From Jejuia sp040720935 (lineage in GTDB: Bacteria; Bacteroidota; Bacteroidia; Flavobacteriales; Flavobacteriaceae): a stretch of DNA of 64,000 nt. Location: NCBI RefSeq assembly GCF_040720935.1, contig NZ_JBFDAE010000017.1:1-64000 (forward strand). The letters run 5' to 3'. The notes under the pieces were generated by a model, which saw only the letters and a program-made list of their open reading frames with translations, ran no database searches and was not told where the DNA came from. The position numbers were made by a program, and so were the translations under genes. How positions within the stretch are numbered: the stretch's first letter is position 1; each line of letters opens with the position of its first letter. Of the stretch, positions 31,924-40,313 are shown piece by piece.

Positions 31924-32856
31924 CTATTTCACATTCATCAACTCTACATCGAAAATTAAATTTGCATCTGGTGGAATTACACCTCCTGCACCTGCGCTTC
32001 CATAACCTAAATGACTTGGAATTACCAAACGTGCTTTATCGCCAACATTTAATAAGCTAATCCCTTCGTCCCATCCTGGAATGACTTGACCAACTCCCAA
32101 TGGAAAATCAATGGGCTGGTTTCTTTTGTAAGACGAATCGAATACTGTACCGTCAATTAATTGTCCTTTATAATGTACAGAAACAGTTTTACCTTTTTCT
32201 GCTTTTGCACCGTTTCCTTTTTGGATGATTCGGTAACGTAATCCGCTTTCTGTTTTATCAAATCCAGCAGCAACTTTATCCAATTCTGCTTCTACTTTTG
32301 CTAATTCTTCCGCTAGTCTTTTTTCCCTAGAACCTTCAAAAGTTCTAAAAGCTTCAACAGCTTTAAATGCTTCTGCGGCGTCTCCTACTCGTACAATTTC
32401 CAAACTTTCAATTTTATCGCCTTGAGCAATAGCATCAACAACATCTTGTCCCGTTTGTACTTTTCCAAAAACGGTGTGTTTCCCATCTAACCAAGCAGTT
32501 TCGGTATGTGTGATGAAAAACTGACTTCCATTAGTGCCTGGGCCTGCATTCGCCATAGATAATACCCCTGGGCCATCGTGTTTTAAATCTGGATGAAACT
32601 CGTCATCAAACTGGTATCCTGGATTCCCAGCACCAGAACCTTGTGGACAACCACCTTGAATCATAAAATCTGGAATAACCCTATGGAATTTTAAACCATC
32701 ATAATAAGGTGTGCCTTGAGGTTTTATCTTGTTTTCTAAGTTTCCTTCAGCTAAAGCCACAAAATGACCTACTGTTCCCGGTGTTTTTTGGTATTCTAAA
32801 GCGACTACTATTTCGCCTTTAGATGTGTTGAATTTTGCGTATAATCCGTCTTGCAT
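31924..32856 (-). CDS. Cyclophilin-FKBP fusion peptidyl-prolyl isomerase
   Basis: 310 residues with two unrelated prolyl isomerase domains. Residues 1-165 are a cyclophilin (YDGLKFHRVIPDFMIQGGCP, GPGTNGSQFFITHTETAWLDGKHTVFGKV). After a helical linker (about 170-200), residues 205-310 are an FKBP domain (VSVHYKGQLIDGTVFDSSYKR, VIPGWDEGISLLNVGDKARLVIPSHLGYG). No signal peptide, so cytoplasmic. Such dual immunophilins (CFBP type) have been described in a few bacteria including flavobacteria. Promoter TATATTTG lies at 32879-32886. Confidence 0.95.
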   Translation of the reverse strand: MQDGLYAKFNTSKGEIVVALEYQKTPGTVGHFVALAEGNLENKIKPQGTPYYDGLKFHRVIPDFMIQGGCPQGSGAGNPGYQFDDEFHPDLKHDGPGVLSMANAGPGTNGSQFFITHTETAWLDGKHTVFGKVQTGQDVVDAIAQGDKIESLEIVRVGDAAEAFKAVEAFRTFEGSREKRLAEELAKVEAELDKVAAGFDKTESGLRYRIIQKGNGAKAEKGKTVSVHYKGQLIDGTVFDSSYKRNQPIDFPLGVGQVIPGWDEGISLLNVGDKARLVIPSHLGYGSAGAGGVIPPDANLIFDVELMNVK

Positions 32857-32878
32857 TGTACTTGTTTTTATTGAGCTG

Positions 32879-32886
32879 CAAATATA
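32879..32886 (-). promoter_or_regulatory. Promoter of the cyclophilin-FKBP gene
   Basis: TATATTTG on the minus strand, 23 bases upstream of the ATG at 32856. Confidence 0.6.
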
Positions 32887-32984
32887 TGAAATGATTTATG
32901 ATTATGGATTTGTAGGTTTAATTAGTTGCTTCAATATGTTTTTTAAATTTTCGTAGGAAAAATTAATTATATTTACGGGGTAAC

Positions 32985-33065
32985 AGTAACAAAAAAGTTA
33001 CTAGCCCTTGATTTATTTACGGGATATCGGTGATAAAAGTTTTGATATAACGAGTTAGCAACAAG
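32985..33065. repeat. Hairpin and junction-like sequence before GIY-YIG gene
   Basis: AGTAAC-AAAAAA-GTTACT (32985-33002) is a perfect inverted repeat. CGAGTTAGCAACAAG (33051-33065) lies 13 bases before the GIY-YIG start and resembles the CG-GTTA junctions at 21187-21200 and 241-254. After the gene, CCAGTTGCAAACATGC (from about 33825) may be the other end. This is cassette-like, but it is only inference. Confidence 0.35.
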
Positions 33066-33077
33066 CTGAAAAAAACT

Positions 33078-33821
33078 ATGAACAAACAAGAGTATTTAAA
33101 ACAAAGTAGAGAAATAGGACTTCACTCAAGATGTCCAATTTTGGAATATTGTAGGAGGCACGCTTTGACTATTTACTTTTATTCAGACTATTCTGATATT
33201 GATTATAATAACAACCTTTATGAAACTTTGAGAAAAGGAAACGCTATTCCTTCTGATTATGAGGAAAAGGAAATAAATATAGTTTCTGAACCGCCAACCT
33301 GGTCTAAAGGAAAAACGAACGGAATGTTTACAGGAATGTGTCCAGAAGTAAATCTTTTCGACACGGAAAATGGGTTACCAATGGCTCGTGGATTAGCTTG
33401 TACCGACGGAGTTTGGGATATTGAATTAAAGAAACCTGAACAATTTAAAAATTTAGAATCTAAACATTATTCTGAATGTTTGGAGTTTTCTAAACACTTC
33501 TATGAAAACAAAACAGTTGGACAAGTTAAAAAATCTACTAAAACAACTAAAAAATTTTGTTACACATATTTAATGCTTGATAGTAAATCTGGTTTGCATA
33601 AAATTGGAATGTCAAATGACCCAAATTATCGTGAAAAAACATTACGGAGTGAAGACCCGAAAATTAAAACAATTGCAAAAAGGAAATTTGCGACAAGAAA
33701 ATTAGCATTGGAATTGGAAAATCATCTTCACGAATTTTATTCACATAAAAGAGTGCGTGGAGAATGGTTCGATTTGAACGCCAAAGAAGTTGATGAAATA
33801 ATAAAATTGCTGAATGAATAA
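33078..33821 (+). CDS. GIY-YIG nuclease-fold protein with Cys-rich N-terminus
   Basis: 247 residues. The C-terminal part (about 160-245) is a GIY-YIG domain of the T5orf172 kind: YTYLMLDSKSGLHKIGMSND, ATRKLALELENHLHEFY, RGEWFDL. The N-terminal part has Cys19, Cys25, His28, Cys88 and Cys108, a possible zinc site (RCPILEYCRRH). It could be a homing-type, restriction or repair nuclease. It stands alone, flanked by junction-like sequences, in a run of accessory genes. The 333-base gap after it shows no gene, apart from the operator of the next pair. Confidence 0.8.
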   Translation: MNKQEYLKQSREIGLHSRCPILEYCRRHALTIYFYSDYSDIDYNNNLYETLRKGNAIPSDYEEKEINIVSEPPTWSKGKTNGMFTGMCPEVNLFDTENGLPMARGLACTDGVWDIELKKPEQFKNLESKHYSECLEFSKHFYENKTVGQVKKSTKTTKKFCYTYLMLDSKSGLHKIGMSNDPNYREKTLRSEDPKIKTIAKRKFATRKLALELENHLHEFYSHKRVRGEWFDLNAKEVDEIIKLLNE

Positions 33822-34094
33822 AAGCCAGTTGCAAACATGCTTATCTAACATATAAAAAAATAAATACTTTCTATAATTGATAAACTTTAAATTGAATACA
33901 TTTTTCTACCCACCAATCTGCTTATTCTCTAATAAAAAAAATTCAGTTTGTACCTTCTCTAACGTAAAACCAACTGCGAAGTATTTTGAAAAATCACTAA
34001 AACACCAGTCATGTTTTCGGAAGATTAAAATGACTAAACTTCGCATAAAAAACTTGGAATAATCCCTGATTAAAAGTAAACAATAGTGTTTATT

Positions 34095-34120
34095 AATAGT
34101 AAACGTTTTTGTTTACTATT
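34095..34120. promoter_or_regulatory. Operator-like palindrome of the toxin-antitoxin pair
   Basis: AATAGTAAAC (34095-34104) and GTTTACTATT (34111-34120) form a perfect inverted repeat with a six-base spacer, 35 bases before the antitoxin ATG. A weaker related pair (GTAAAC/GTTTAT) lies just upstream at 34076-34094. Typical of autoregulation by an XRE antitoxin. Confidence 0.65.
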
Positions 34121-34154
34121 TAAATATTTTGTAATTTCATATAAAATTTGAATC

Positions 34155-34664
34155 ATGTTACCAAGATTAAATAAAATTAAGGGTATCCATCCTGGTACTT
34201 TACTAAGATGGGAATTGAATAATCGGAATCTAAAAGGTTCTGAATTAGCTGAATTAATTGGCGAACACAAACAAACCATTAGTGCTATTCTAAATAAAAG
34301 AAGAGACATTAATCCAAAACTTTCAATTAAACTATCAAAAGAATTTAAGACTGATACAGATTACTTCATGTTATTACAAGCAAGTTATGACGTAAAAATC
34401 ACCGAAGCATCTGAACTAAAAAGCATGCCTAATATTAGTAATGTTAGAAAAGAACTGTTTTGGGATACTAATTTTGACGACATAGATTGGATTAAAAATA
34501 AAAGAGCAGTTATCAAAAGAATTTTAGAAAGAGGAAATGAATCTGAAATAAATGAAATTATTTTATTCTACGGAAGAACAACTATTTTAAAAGAAATTAA
34601 ATCCATAGGGACAAGTTATTTACCTTCTTTTAAGGCCAATCTTATTGCGCATAATTTAATATAA
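34155..34664 (+). CDS. XRE-type antitoxin
   Basis: 169 residues. The N-terminal 75 residues are a HigA-like helix-turn-helix (GIHPGTLLRWELNNRNLKGSELAELIGEHKQTISAILNKRRDINPKLSIKLSKEFKTDTDYF); the remaining 90 are helical and probably bind the toxin (WDTNFDDIDWIKNKRAVIKRIL). Its stop overlaps the toxin ATG by one base (TAATG), the usual arrangement of a toxin-antitoxin pair. A palindromic operator lies just upstream. It should neutralise the nucleotidyltransferase that follows and repress the operon. Confidence 0.88.
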   Translation: MLPRLNKIKGIHPGTLLRWELNNRNLKGSELAELIGEHKQTISAILNKRRDINPKLSIKLSKEFKTDTDYFMLLQASYDVKITEASELKSMPNISNVRKELFWDTNFDDIDWIKNKRAVIKRILERGNESEINEIILFYGRTTILKEIKSIGTSYLPSFKANLIAHNLI

Positions 34665-35302
34665 TGAAGTTATATTTAAACACCGTTTCTGATGTATTGT
34701 GGCAAACCCTTAAACAATTAATGTTGATTGAGGAGCTTCATAGTTTTAGAATTGTTGGAGGTACTTCTTTAAGTCTTCAGTTAGGTCATAGAGCATCCAT
34801 TGATATAGATTTATTCACAGATGCTGATTATGGAAGTATTGACTTCGCAAAACTTGAAGATATTTTAATTCAAACTTTTCCTTATGTGGAAAAGTCTTCT
34901 GTTGATTTAGTTGGATTGGGTAAATCTTATTTTATTGGCACTACTGAAAGTGATGTGGTAAAATTAGACTTATTCTATACAGACCCTTTTGTTTTTCCTT
35001 GTAGTACTGAACAAGGTGTTCGGTTTTCTAGTATTGAAGAAGTGGCAGCAATGAAATTTGAAATCATTGCACAAGGTGGCAGAAAAAAAGATTTTTGGGA
35101 TATCCATGAACTGTTAGAAACCTATTCACTAAATGACATGATAGATTTTTATCTAAAAAGAAATCCTTATGGCTATTCTAAAGATGAACTATTAACTAAA
35201 GTTGTTGATTTCTCTGTTGCTGAAAAAGATTTTACGCCTAAATGTCTAAAAGGGAAAGTTTGGGAACTAATTAAAATAGATATTGAAAACTCATTAAAAT
35301 AA
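34664..35302 (+). CDS. AbiEii-like nucleotidyltransferase toxin
   Basis: 212 residues of the nucleotidyltransferase AbiEii/AbiGii toxin group. Seen: FRIVGGTSLSLQLGHRASIDIDLFTD with the G-G-T-S motif (about 32-35) and catalytic Asp47-x-Asp49, VVKLDLFYTDPFVFP, and EEVAAMKFEIIAQGGRKKDFWDIHELLE. Relatives transfer nucleotides to tRNA or other RNA and can block growth on phage infection. It is coupled to the XRE antitoxin by TAATG. Phage defence here is inference. Confidence 0.88.
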   Translation: MKLYLNTVSDVLWQTLKQLMLIEELHSFRIVGGTSLSLQLGHRASIDIDLFTDADYGSIDFAKLEDILIQTFPYVEKSSVDLVGLGKSYFIGTTESDVVKLDLFYTDPFVFPCSTEQGVRFSSIEEVAAMKFEIIAQGGRKKDFWDIHELLETYSLNDMIDFYLKRNPYGYSKDELLTKVVDFSVAEKDFTPKCLKGKVWELIKIDIENSLK

Positions 35303-35393
35303 TGTAATAAAATTCCAAAAAGGCGATCCCGATAGCTATTGGGACGAAATCCCAAAAAAAGAAAGCTAAAACTGATTCAAATCCCTAGACTCC

Positions 35394-35533
35394 GCTAGTG
35401 CTCGTTTGAAACGAGTACCGTATTAAATAAGTCTCAATAATTTATATCAAAATAAAGTATAGAATATGACAATGTTCAGAAACGGTTAGCTTAAAATATA
35501 ATTTATGGGTACTCGTTTCAAACGAGCACTAGC
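35394..35533. repeat. Perfect 26-base inverted repeat, arms themselves palindromic
   Basis: 35394-35419 and 35508-35533 are exact reverse complements (26 of 26). Each arm contains the palindrome CTCGTTT-G-AAACGAG or its complement. The spacer is 88 bases and holds no gene. It lies in the 535-base gap between the AbiEii-like gene and recQ. Confidence 0.85.
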
Positions 35534-35640
35534 CCCCTGAAAAGATATTAATAAAAGTAAATCCTAATTATATTGAAAATAAGGAGAAAGCTCTCTATAA
35601 GTAAACACCTGAATTTCGGGTATTCTAAAAACTAGCAAAC

Positions 35641-35830
35641 TAACCCGCGTTAGGGATTGAAGCCCTTCGACTACGCTCAGGACAGGCTCATCCTTTTTAA
35701 AACTATTAAAGCGACAAAGCCTATGTAGAACTAACATTTATGAGATAGCCACGTCCTTCGTCCTCGCTATGACGCTTTAAAAAGATATAGCAGAAAGCCC
35801 GACCCCTTTTCGGGGTAACGCCCAAATAAT
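35641..35830. repeat. Cluster of dispersed repeat words
   Basis: The rest of the gap before recQ is made of short words that look like dispersed chromosomal repeats: CGCGTTAGGGATTGAAGCCC (35647-35666), CTTCGACTACGCTCAGGAC (35665-35683), ACGTCCTTCGTCCTCGCTATG (from 35751), and a GACCCC-TTTTC-GGGGT hairpin near 35799-35816. A CCCGATAGCTATTGGG palindrome lies just upstream at about 35328-35343. No coding potential seen. Confidence 0.6.
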
Positions 35831-35837
35831 TACAATG

Positions 35838-38045
35838 CTAATTCGCCACTTCGCTAAAAAACTTTATTCTATACAAACGTAATTCCTCATCATCATAATC
35901 GCCATCAAATTCTTCGATGGCATCATTTATATCTTCAGATTCGGACTCCATAAAATACTCATGGATTTCTTCTTGTTGTTCTTCGTCTAAAATTTCATCA
36001 ATCCAATAATTGATATTGAGTTTTGTGCCGGAATAGACAATGACTTCCATTTCTTTTATAAAATCGTCCATGGACATGCCCTTGGAGGACGCAATATCGT
36101 CTAAGGGTAGTTTTCTATCTACATTTTGAATGATGTACAGTTTATTTGCCGAATTGCTCCCAGTTGATTTTACAACCAAATCGTCTGGTCTGGTGATATC
36201 GTTATCTTCAACATATTGTGCTATTAACGCCACAAAATCTTTTCCGTATTTTTTAGATTTTCCATCGCCAACACCGTGCACATTTGCCAACTCTGTTAAG
36301 TTTATTGGATACTTGAGCGACATATCCTCTAACGAAGGATCTTGAAAAATCACAAACGGCGGCACACCCAATTTTTTTGCATTTTTCTTTCGTAAATCTT
36401 TTAGCATGCTCATTAAAGCAGCATCCGCAACGCCTACGCCACCTTTTTCTGCGGTAATGATACCATCGCTTTTACCTTTACCATCGTCAAACACATGGTC
36501 TTCCGTCATCATAAAAGATGTTGGCTTTTTGATGAATGCCTCGCCTTCTGGCTTTAATTTTATAACGCCATAGGTTTCAATATCTTTCTTTAAATAACCT
36601 GCAACTAAAAGTTGTCGCAGCAATGCCATCCAATATTTATCGTCTTGATCTTTTCCTTTTCCGAAGAAAGGCAGTTCGTTTGTTTTATGCGAGTTTATCA
36701 TGGCATTTTCTTTACCAACAATAACACTCACTAAATCTTTGGATTTGTATTTTTCGTTGGTACTTTGAACAACTTCTAATAAAAGCTTCGCATTGTCCTT
36801 TGCTTCGATTTGCTTTTTTGGATGGCGCACGTTATCATCCATATCGCCACCTTCTCCTGTTTCTGTATCGAATTCTTCGCCGAAATAATGCAGGATAAAT
36901 TTCCGTCTTGAGATTGAAGTTTCCGCAAACGCCACAACTTCTTGCAATAATGCGTGCCCAATTTCCTGTTCTGCCACAGGTTTACCAGACATGAATTTTT
37001 CTAGTTTTTCAATGTCCTTGTAGGCGTAATAGGCTAAACAATGACCTTCACCCCCATCGCGACCGCCTCTCCCTGTTTCCTGGTAATAGCTCTCAATACT
37101 TTTTGGAATGTCGTGATGAATTACAAAACGCACATCGGGTTTATCTATTCCCATCCCGAAAGCGATGGTAGCCACCACAACATCTACATCTTCCATTAGG
37201 AACTTATCTTGATGGCTCGATCTTGTTTTTGCGTCTAATCCTGCATGGTAAGGCACAGCTTTAACCCCATTAACTTGTAAAACTTGCGCCAACTCCTCAA
37301 CACGTTTTCTGCTTAAACAATATACAATACCCGATTTTCCTTCATTCTGTTTTACAAAACGAATAATATCAACATCTACATTTTTAGTTTTCGGGCGTAC
37401 TTCGTAATATAAATTAGGTCTGTTAAAAGAGGCTTTAAATGTAGTAGCTCCCGAGATTCCTAAATTTTTGATAATATCTTCTTGAACTTTTGGAGTTGCC
37501 GTAGCAGTCAATCCTATAATTGGAATATTATCGCCTATTCTGCCTATAATATGTCTTAGGTTTCTGTATTCTGGTCTAAAATCATGTCCCCACTCACTAA
37601 TACAATGGGCTTCGTCAACAGCCATGAACGAGATTTTTACAGAACGTAAAAACTCCACGTTTTCTTCTTTGGTCAGCGATTCTGGTGCCACATAAAGCAA
37701 TTTTGTGGTGCCATTGGTAATATCTTCCTTTACGCGCTTAACCTCTGTTTTGTTCAATGAAGAATTTAAAACATGTGCTACGCCTTCTTCATCTGAAATA
37801 CCTCTAATTGCATCTACTTGATTTTTCATCAAAGCAATTAATGGAGAAACAATTATTGCAGTTCCTTCTTTCATTAATGCAGGTAATTGATAGCACAATG
37901 ATTTTCCACCACCTGTTGGCATGATTACAAATGTATGTTTTCCAGATAGTAAGCTTTCTATAACAGGTTCTTGAAGTCCTTTAAATTTATTAAACCCGAA
38001 ATACTTTTTTAATGCACCATGCAAGTCTGTTTTTACGATTGCCAT
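35838..38045 (-). CDS. recQ: ATP-dependent DNA helicase RecQ
   Basis: A 3'-5' DNA helicase of 735 residues for recombination and repair. Seen: Walker A PTGGGKSLCYQLPA (45-49 GGGKS), DEAH box with Cys (VDEAHCISEWGHDFRPEYR, Asp144), GLTATATPKVQ, YYQETGRGGRDGGEGHCLAYY, a winged-helix RQC domain and a C-terminal HRDC domain (about 560-640). The four RecQ zinc cysteines are absent: the region reads SRRKFILHYFGE ... GEGGDMDDN. Single gene, divergent from kdsD. It may use a salt-bridge-stabilised core in place of zinc. Confidence 0.95.
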   Translation of the reverse strand: MAIVKTDLHGALKKYFGFNKFKGLQEPVIESLLSGKHTFVIMPTGGGKSLCYQLPALMKEGTAIIVSPLIALMKNQVDAIRGISDEEGVAHVLNSSLNKTEVKRVKEDITNGTTKLLYVAPESLTKEENVEFLRSVKISFMAVDEAHCISEWGHDFRPEYRNLRHIIGRIGDNIPIIGLTATATPKVQEDIIKNLGISGATTFKASFNRPNLYYEVRPKTKNVDVDIIRFVKQNEGKSGIVYCLSRKRVEELAQVLQVNGVKAVPYHAGLDAKTRSSHQDKFLMEDVDVVVATIAFGMGIDKPDVRFVIHHDIPKSIESYYQETGRGGRDGGEGHCLAYYAYKDIEKLEKFMSGKPVAEQEIGHALLQEVVAFAETSISRRKFILHYFGEEFDTETGEGGDMDDNVRHPKKQIEAKDNAKLLLEVVQSTNEKYKSKDLVSVIVGKENAMINSHKTNELPFFGKGKDQDDKYWMALLRQLLVAGYLKKDIETYGVIKLKPEGEAFIKKPTSFMMTEDHVFDDGKGKSDGIITAEKGGVGVADAALMSMLKDLRKKNAKKLGVPPFVIFQDPSLEDMSLKYPINLTELANVHGVGDGKSKKYGKDFVALIAQYVEDNDITRPDDLVVKSTGSNSANKLYIIQNVDRKLPLDDIASSKGMSMDDFIKEMEVIVYSGTKLNINYWIDEILDEEQQEEIHEYFMESESEDINDAIEEFDGDYDDEELRLYRIKFFSEVAN

Positions 38046-38144
38046 GAAATCTATAAAGTTTATTAACTAATTATTTAATATACATTTACAAATAACCTTG
38101 TTAATTTAGTAATGTATATGGAGAGCCCCCAATCATTTTTTCGT

Positions 38145-38152
38145 TAGTTTTG
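38145..38152 (+). promoter_or_regulatory. Possible kdsD-tatC promoter
   Basis: TAGTTTTG (TAnnTTTG), 102 bases upstream of the kdsD start and inside a small palindrome CGTTA-GTTTTG-TAACG. Confidence 0.4.
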
Positions 38153-38253
38153 TAACGAGATTTGAATTTACGATAAAATTTTAAATTGACTGACATTAAA
38201 GATAACAAAATCTTTTATAGCGTCGATTATATAAAACATAAAACCATAACTTT

Positions 38254-39219
38254 TTGAACAGTAAAGCAACTATTTTAGATACCGCAAGACAAACTATTGA
38301 AATGGAAGGTAAAGCCATTTTGAATTTATCTAAACTTGTAGATGATGATTTTGCAGATGCAGTTGAATTGATTTTTAATTCCAAAGGACGTGTTATAATA
38401 ACGGGTATTGGTAAAAGTGCCATAATTGCCAATAAAATTGTAGCGACTTTAAATTCTACGGGAACACCTTCTATTTTTATGCATGCCGCCGATGCGATTC
38501 ATGGCGATTTGGGATTGATTTTAGACAATGATGTGGTGGTTTGTATTTCTAAAAGTGGTAACACTCCTGAAATTAAAGTATTAGTGCCTTTAATAAAAAT
38601 GGCGAAAAATAAAATGATTGCCATTACTGGAAACCCCGAATCTTTTTTAGTACAACAAGCCGATTATGTATTGAATACTTATGTTGAAAAAGAAGCATGC
38701 CCACATAATTTAGCACCAACCACAAGTACCACAGCGCAATTGGTCATTGGCGATGCGTTGGCTATTTGTTTATTGGAAAAAAGAGGTTTTTCAAGTAAGG
38801 ATTTTGCAAAATACCATCCAGGGGGTGCTTTAGGCAAAAAATTATATTTAAGGGTGCATGACATTTCATCGGTAAATCAAAAACCGCAAGTTAGCCTCAA
38901 TGCAAGTATTAAAGATGTGATTGTAGAAATAACTGAAAAACTTTTGGGCATAACGGCAGTAGTTGAAAACGGAGCTATTGTTGGTGTAATTACCGATGGT
39001 GATTTACGTAGAATGTTAACCAAAACGGATAATTTCTCATCGCTTACCGCTAAGGAAATCATGAGTGAAAACCCAAAACGAATTTCTCCTAATGCCATGG
39101 CTGTTGATGCTAAAGAACTTATGGAAGGTTTTGGCATTACGCAGTTATTAGTTGAAGACAATGGTAAATATGCTGGCGTTGTTCATTTACATGATTTGGT
39201 AAAAGAGGGTATTATATAA
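38254..39219 (+). CDS. kdsD: D-arabinose 5-phosphate isomerase (KpsF/GutQ family)
   Basis: Interconverts ribulose 5-phosphate and arabinose 5-phosphate for KDO synthesis in lipopolysaccharide assembly. 321 residues: SIS domain (about 30-190: GRVIITGIGKSAIIANKIVATLNSTG, FMHAADAIHGDLGLI, SKSGNTPE, KYHPGGALGKKL) then two CBS domains (about 205-320). The start is TTG; the frame is closed by TAA a few codons upstream and the next ATG is 17 codons in, so TTG is favoured. It overlaps tatC by one base (TAATG). Confidence 0.94.
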   Translation: MNSKATILDTARQTIEMEGKAILNLSKLVDDDFADAVELIFNSKGRVIITGIGKSAIIANKIVATLNSTGTPSIFMHAADAIHGDLGLILDNDVVVCISKSGNTPEIKVLVPLIKMAKNKMIAITGNPESFLVQQADYVLNTYVEKEACPHNLAPTTSTTAQLVIGDALAICLLEKRGFSSKDFAKYHPGGALGKKLYLRVHDISSVNQKPQVSLNASIKDVIVEITEKLLGITAVVENGAIVGVITDGDLRRMLTKTDNFSSLTAKEIMSENPKRISPNAMAVDAKELMEGFGITQLLVEDNGKYAGVVHLHDLVKEGII

Positions 39220-40043
39220 TGGCGAAGAAAAACATAAACGAGATGTCTTTTTTAGATCATCTTGAAGATTTAAGGTGGCATTTAATTAGAATTGTTTTAG
39301 CAATTGTAATTGTTGGAGCGGTTGCATTTATCTCCAGTCGGTTTATTTTTGACGAGATCATTTTTGCACCTTTGGAAATGGATTTCCCAACCTATGATTT
39401 TTTGTGTAGATGTGCTAATTTCATTAATGTTGACACCACTTTTTGTGGTGAAAAAATCCCTTTGATTTTACAAAATAGGACAATGGCAGGACAATTTTCT
39501 GCTGATATTTGGACTGCTGTTTTGGGAGGTTTCATCCTTTCGTTCCCTTATGTTATTTATCAATTTTGGAAATTTATAAGTCCGGCAATGCATTCCAACG
39601 AAAGAAAACATTCCAGAGGGTTTATTATAGTTTCATCTTTATTGTTTTTCATCGGAGTTTTGTTTGGATACTATATTATTTGCCCGCTTTCCATTAATTT
39701 TTTAGCTAATTATAGCATATCCAAAATGGTTGACAATCAAATAGATATCAGTTCCTATATTGGATTGGTGAGAAATTCAGTTTTAGCCTCTGGATTAATT
39801 TTTGAATTGCCAATTATCATCTTTTTCTTGACCAAAGTTGGACTGGTAACTCCAGAGTTCCTTAGAAAATACAGAAAATATGCTTTGGTAATTGTTTTAA
39901 TACTTTCAGCAATTATAACACCGCCAGATATTGCGAGTCAGGTTATTGTAGCGATTCCAATTTTAGTATTATATCAAGTGAGTATTTTTATTTCTAAAAT
40001 GGTGATTAGAAATCAACGCAGAAAGGAGAAAGTACGTGTTTAA
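39219..40043 (+). CDS. tatC: Sec-independent translocase subunit TatC
   Basis: The inner-membrane signal-peptide receptor of the twin-arginine pathway. 274 residues with six predicted transmembrane helices. Seen: MSFLDHLEDLRWHLIRI, FQFWKF-type segment YVIYQFWKFISPAMHSNERK, FELPIIIFFLTKVGLVTPEFLRKYRKYALVIV and ITPPDIASQ. Start codon shared with the kdsD stop (TAATG), so coupled. tatA is not in the window. Confidence 0.96.
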   Translation: MAKKNINEMSFLDHLEDLRWHLIRIVLAIVIVGAVAFISSRFIFDEIIFAPLEMDFPTYDFLCRCANFINVDTTFCGEKIPLILQNRTMAGQFSADIWTAVLGGFILSFPYVIYQFWKFISPAMHSNERKHSRGFIIVSSLLFFIGVLFGYYIICPLSINFLANYSISKMVDNQIDISSYIGLVRNSVLASGLIFELPIIIFFLTKVGLVTPEFLRKYRKYALVIVLILSAIITPPDIASQVIVAIPILVLYQVSIFISKMVIRNQRRKEKVRV

Positions 40044-40285
40044 TTTAGTTTGCAGTACTCAGTTAGCAGTTTGCAGCCGGAGTTTCCTGTCACAGTAAAT
40101 CCGTCATAATTATAGTCTTTAGGGTTTAAAATCCTCTGTCATCTCCGTGTATTCTCTGTACATCTCTCTGCGTAACATTTTTTTTCAGCATACACTAATC
40201 CGTGAAATCCGTGTCAAAAAACAATAATAGTCCCAGTTTTCTGTTGTAATTAAAAAATTCGTGTCATTAGTCTCCCAGATTTAAC
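40044..40285. repeat. Repeat-word intergenic region before lptB
   Basis: No gene. The sequence is built of words such as CAGTACTCAGTTAGCAG, CATCTCCGTGTATTCTCTG and AATCCGTGAAATCCGTGTC that recall dispersed chromosomal repeats and recur in related form at 45880-46074. Confidence 0.45.
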
Positions 40286-40293
40286 TATTTTTG
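40286..40293 (+). promoter_or_regulatory. lptB promoter -7 element
   Basis: TATTTTTG (TAnnTTTG), 21 bases before the lptB ATG. Confidence 0.55.
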
Positions 40294-40313
40294 AAATATA
40301 TATTATTACCCTT

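Noticed and set aside
33877..34062. 61-codon frame on the plus strand between GIY-YIG and the toxin-antitoxin pair
   Set aside because: No family match, irregular composition, no promoter or partner; likely chance in AT-rich DNA.
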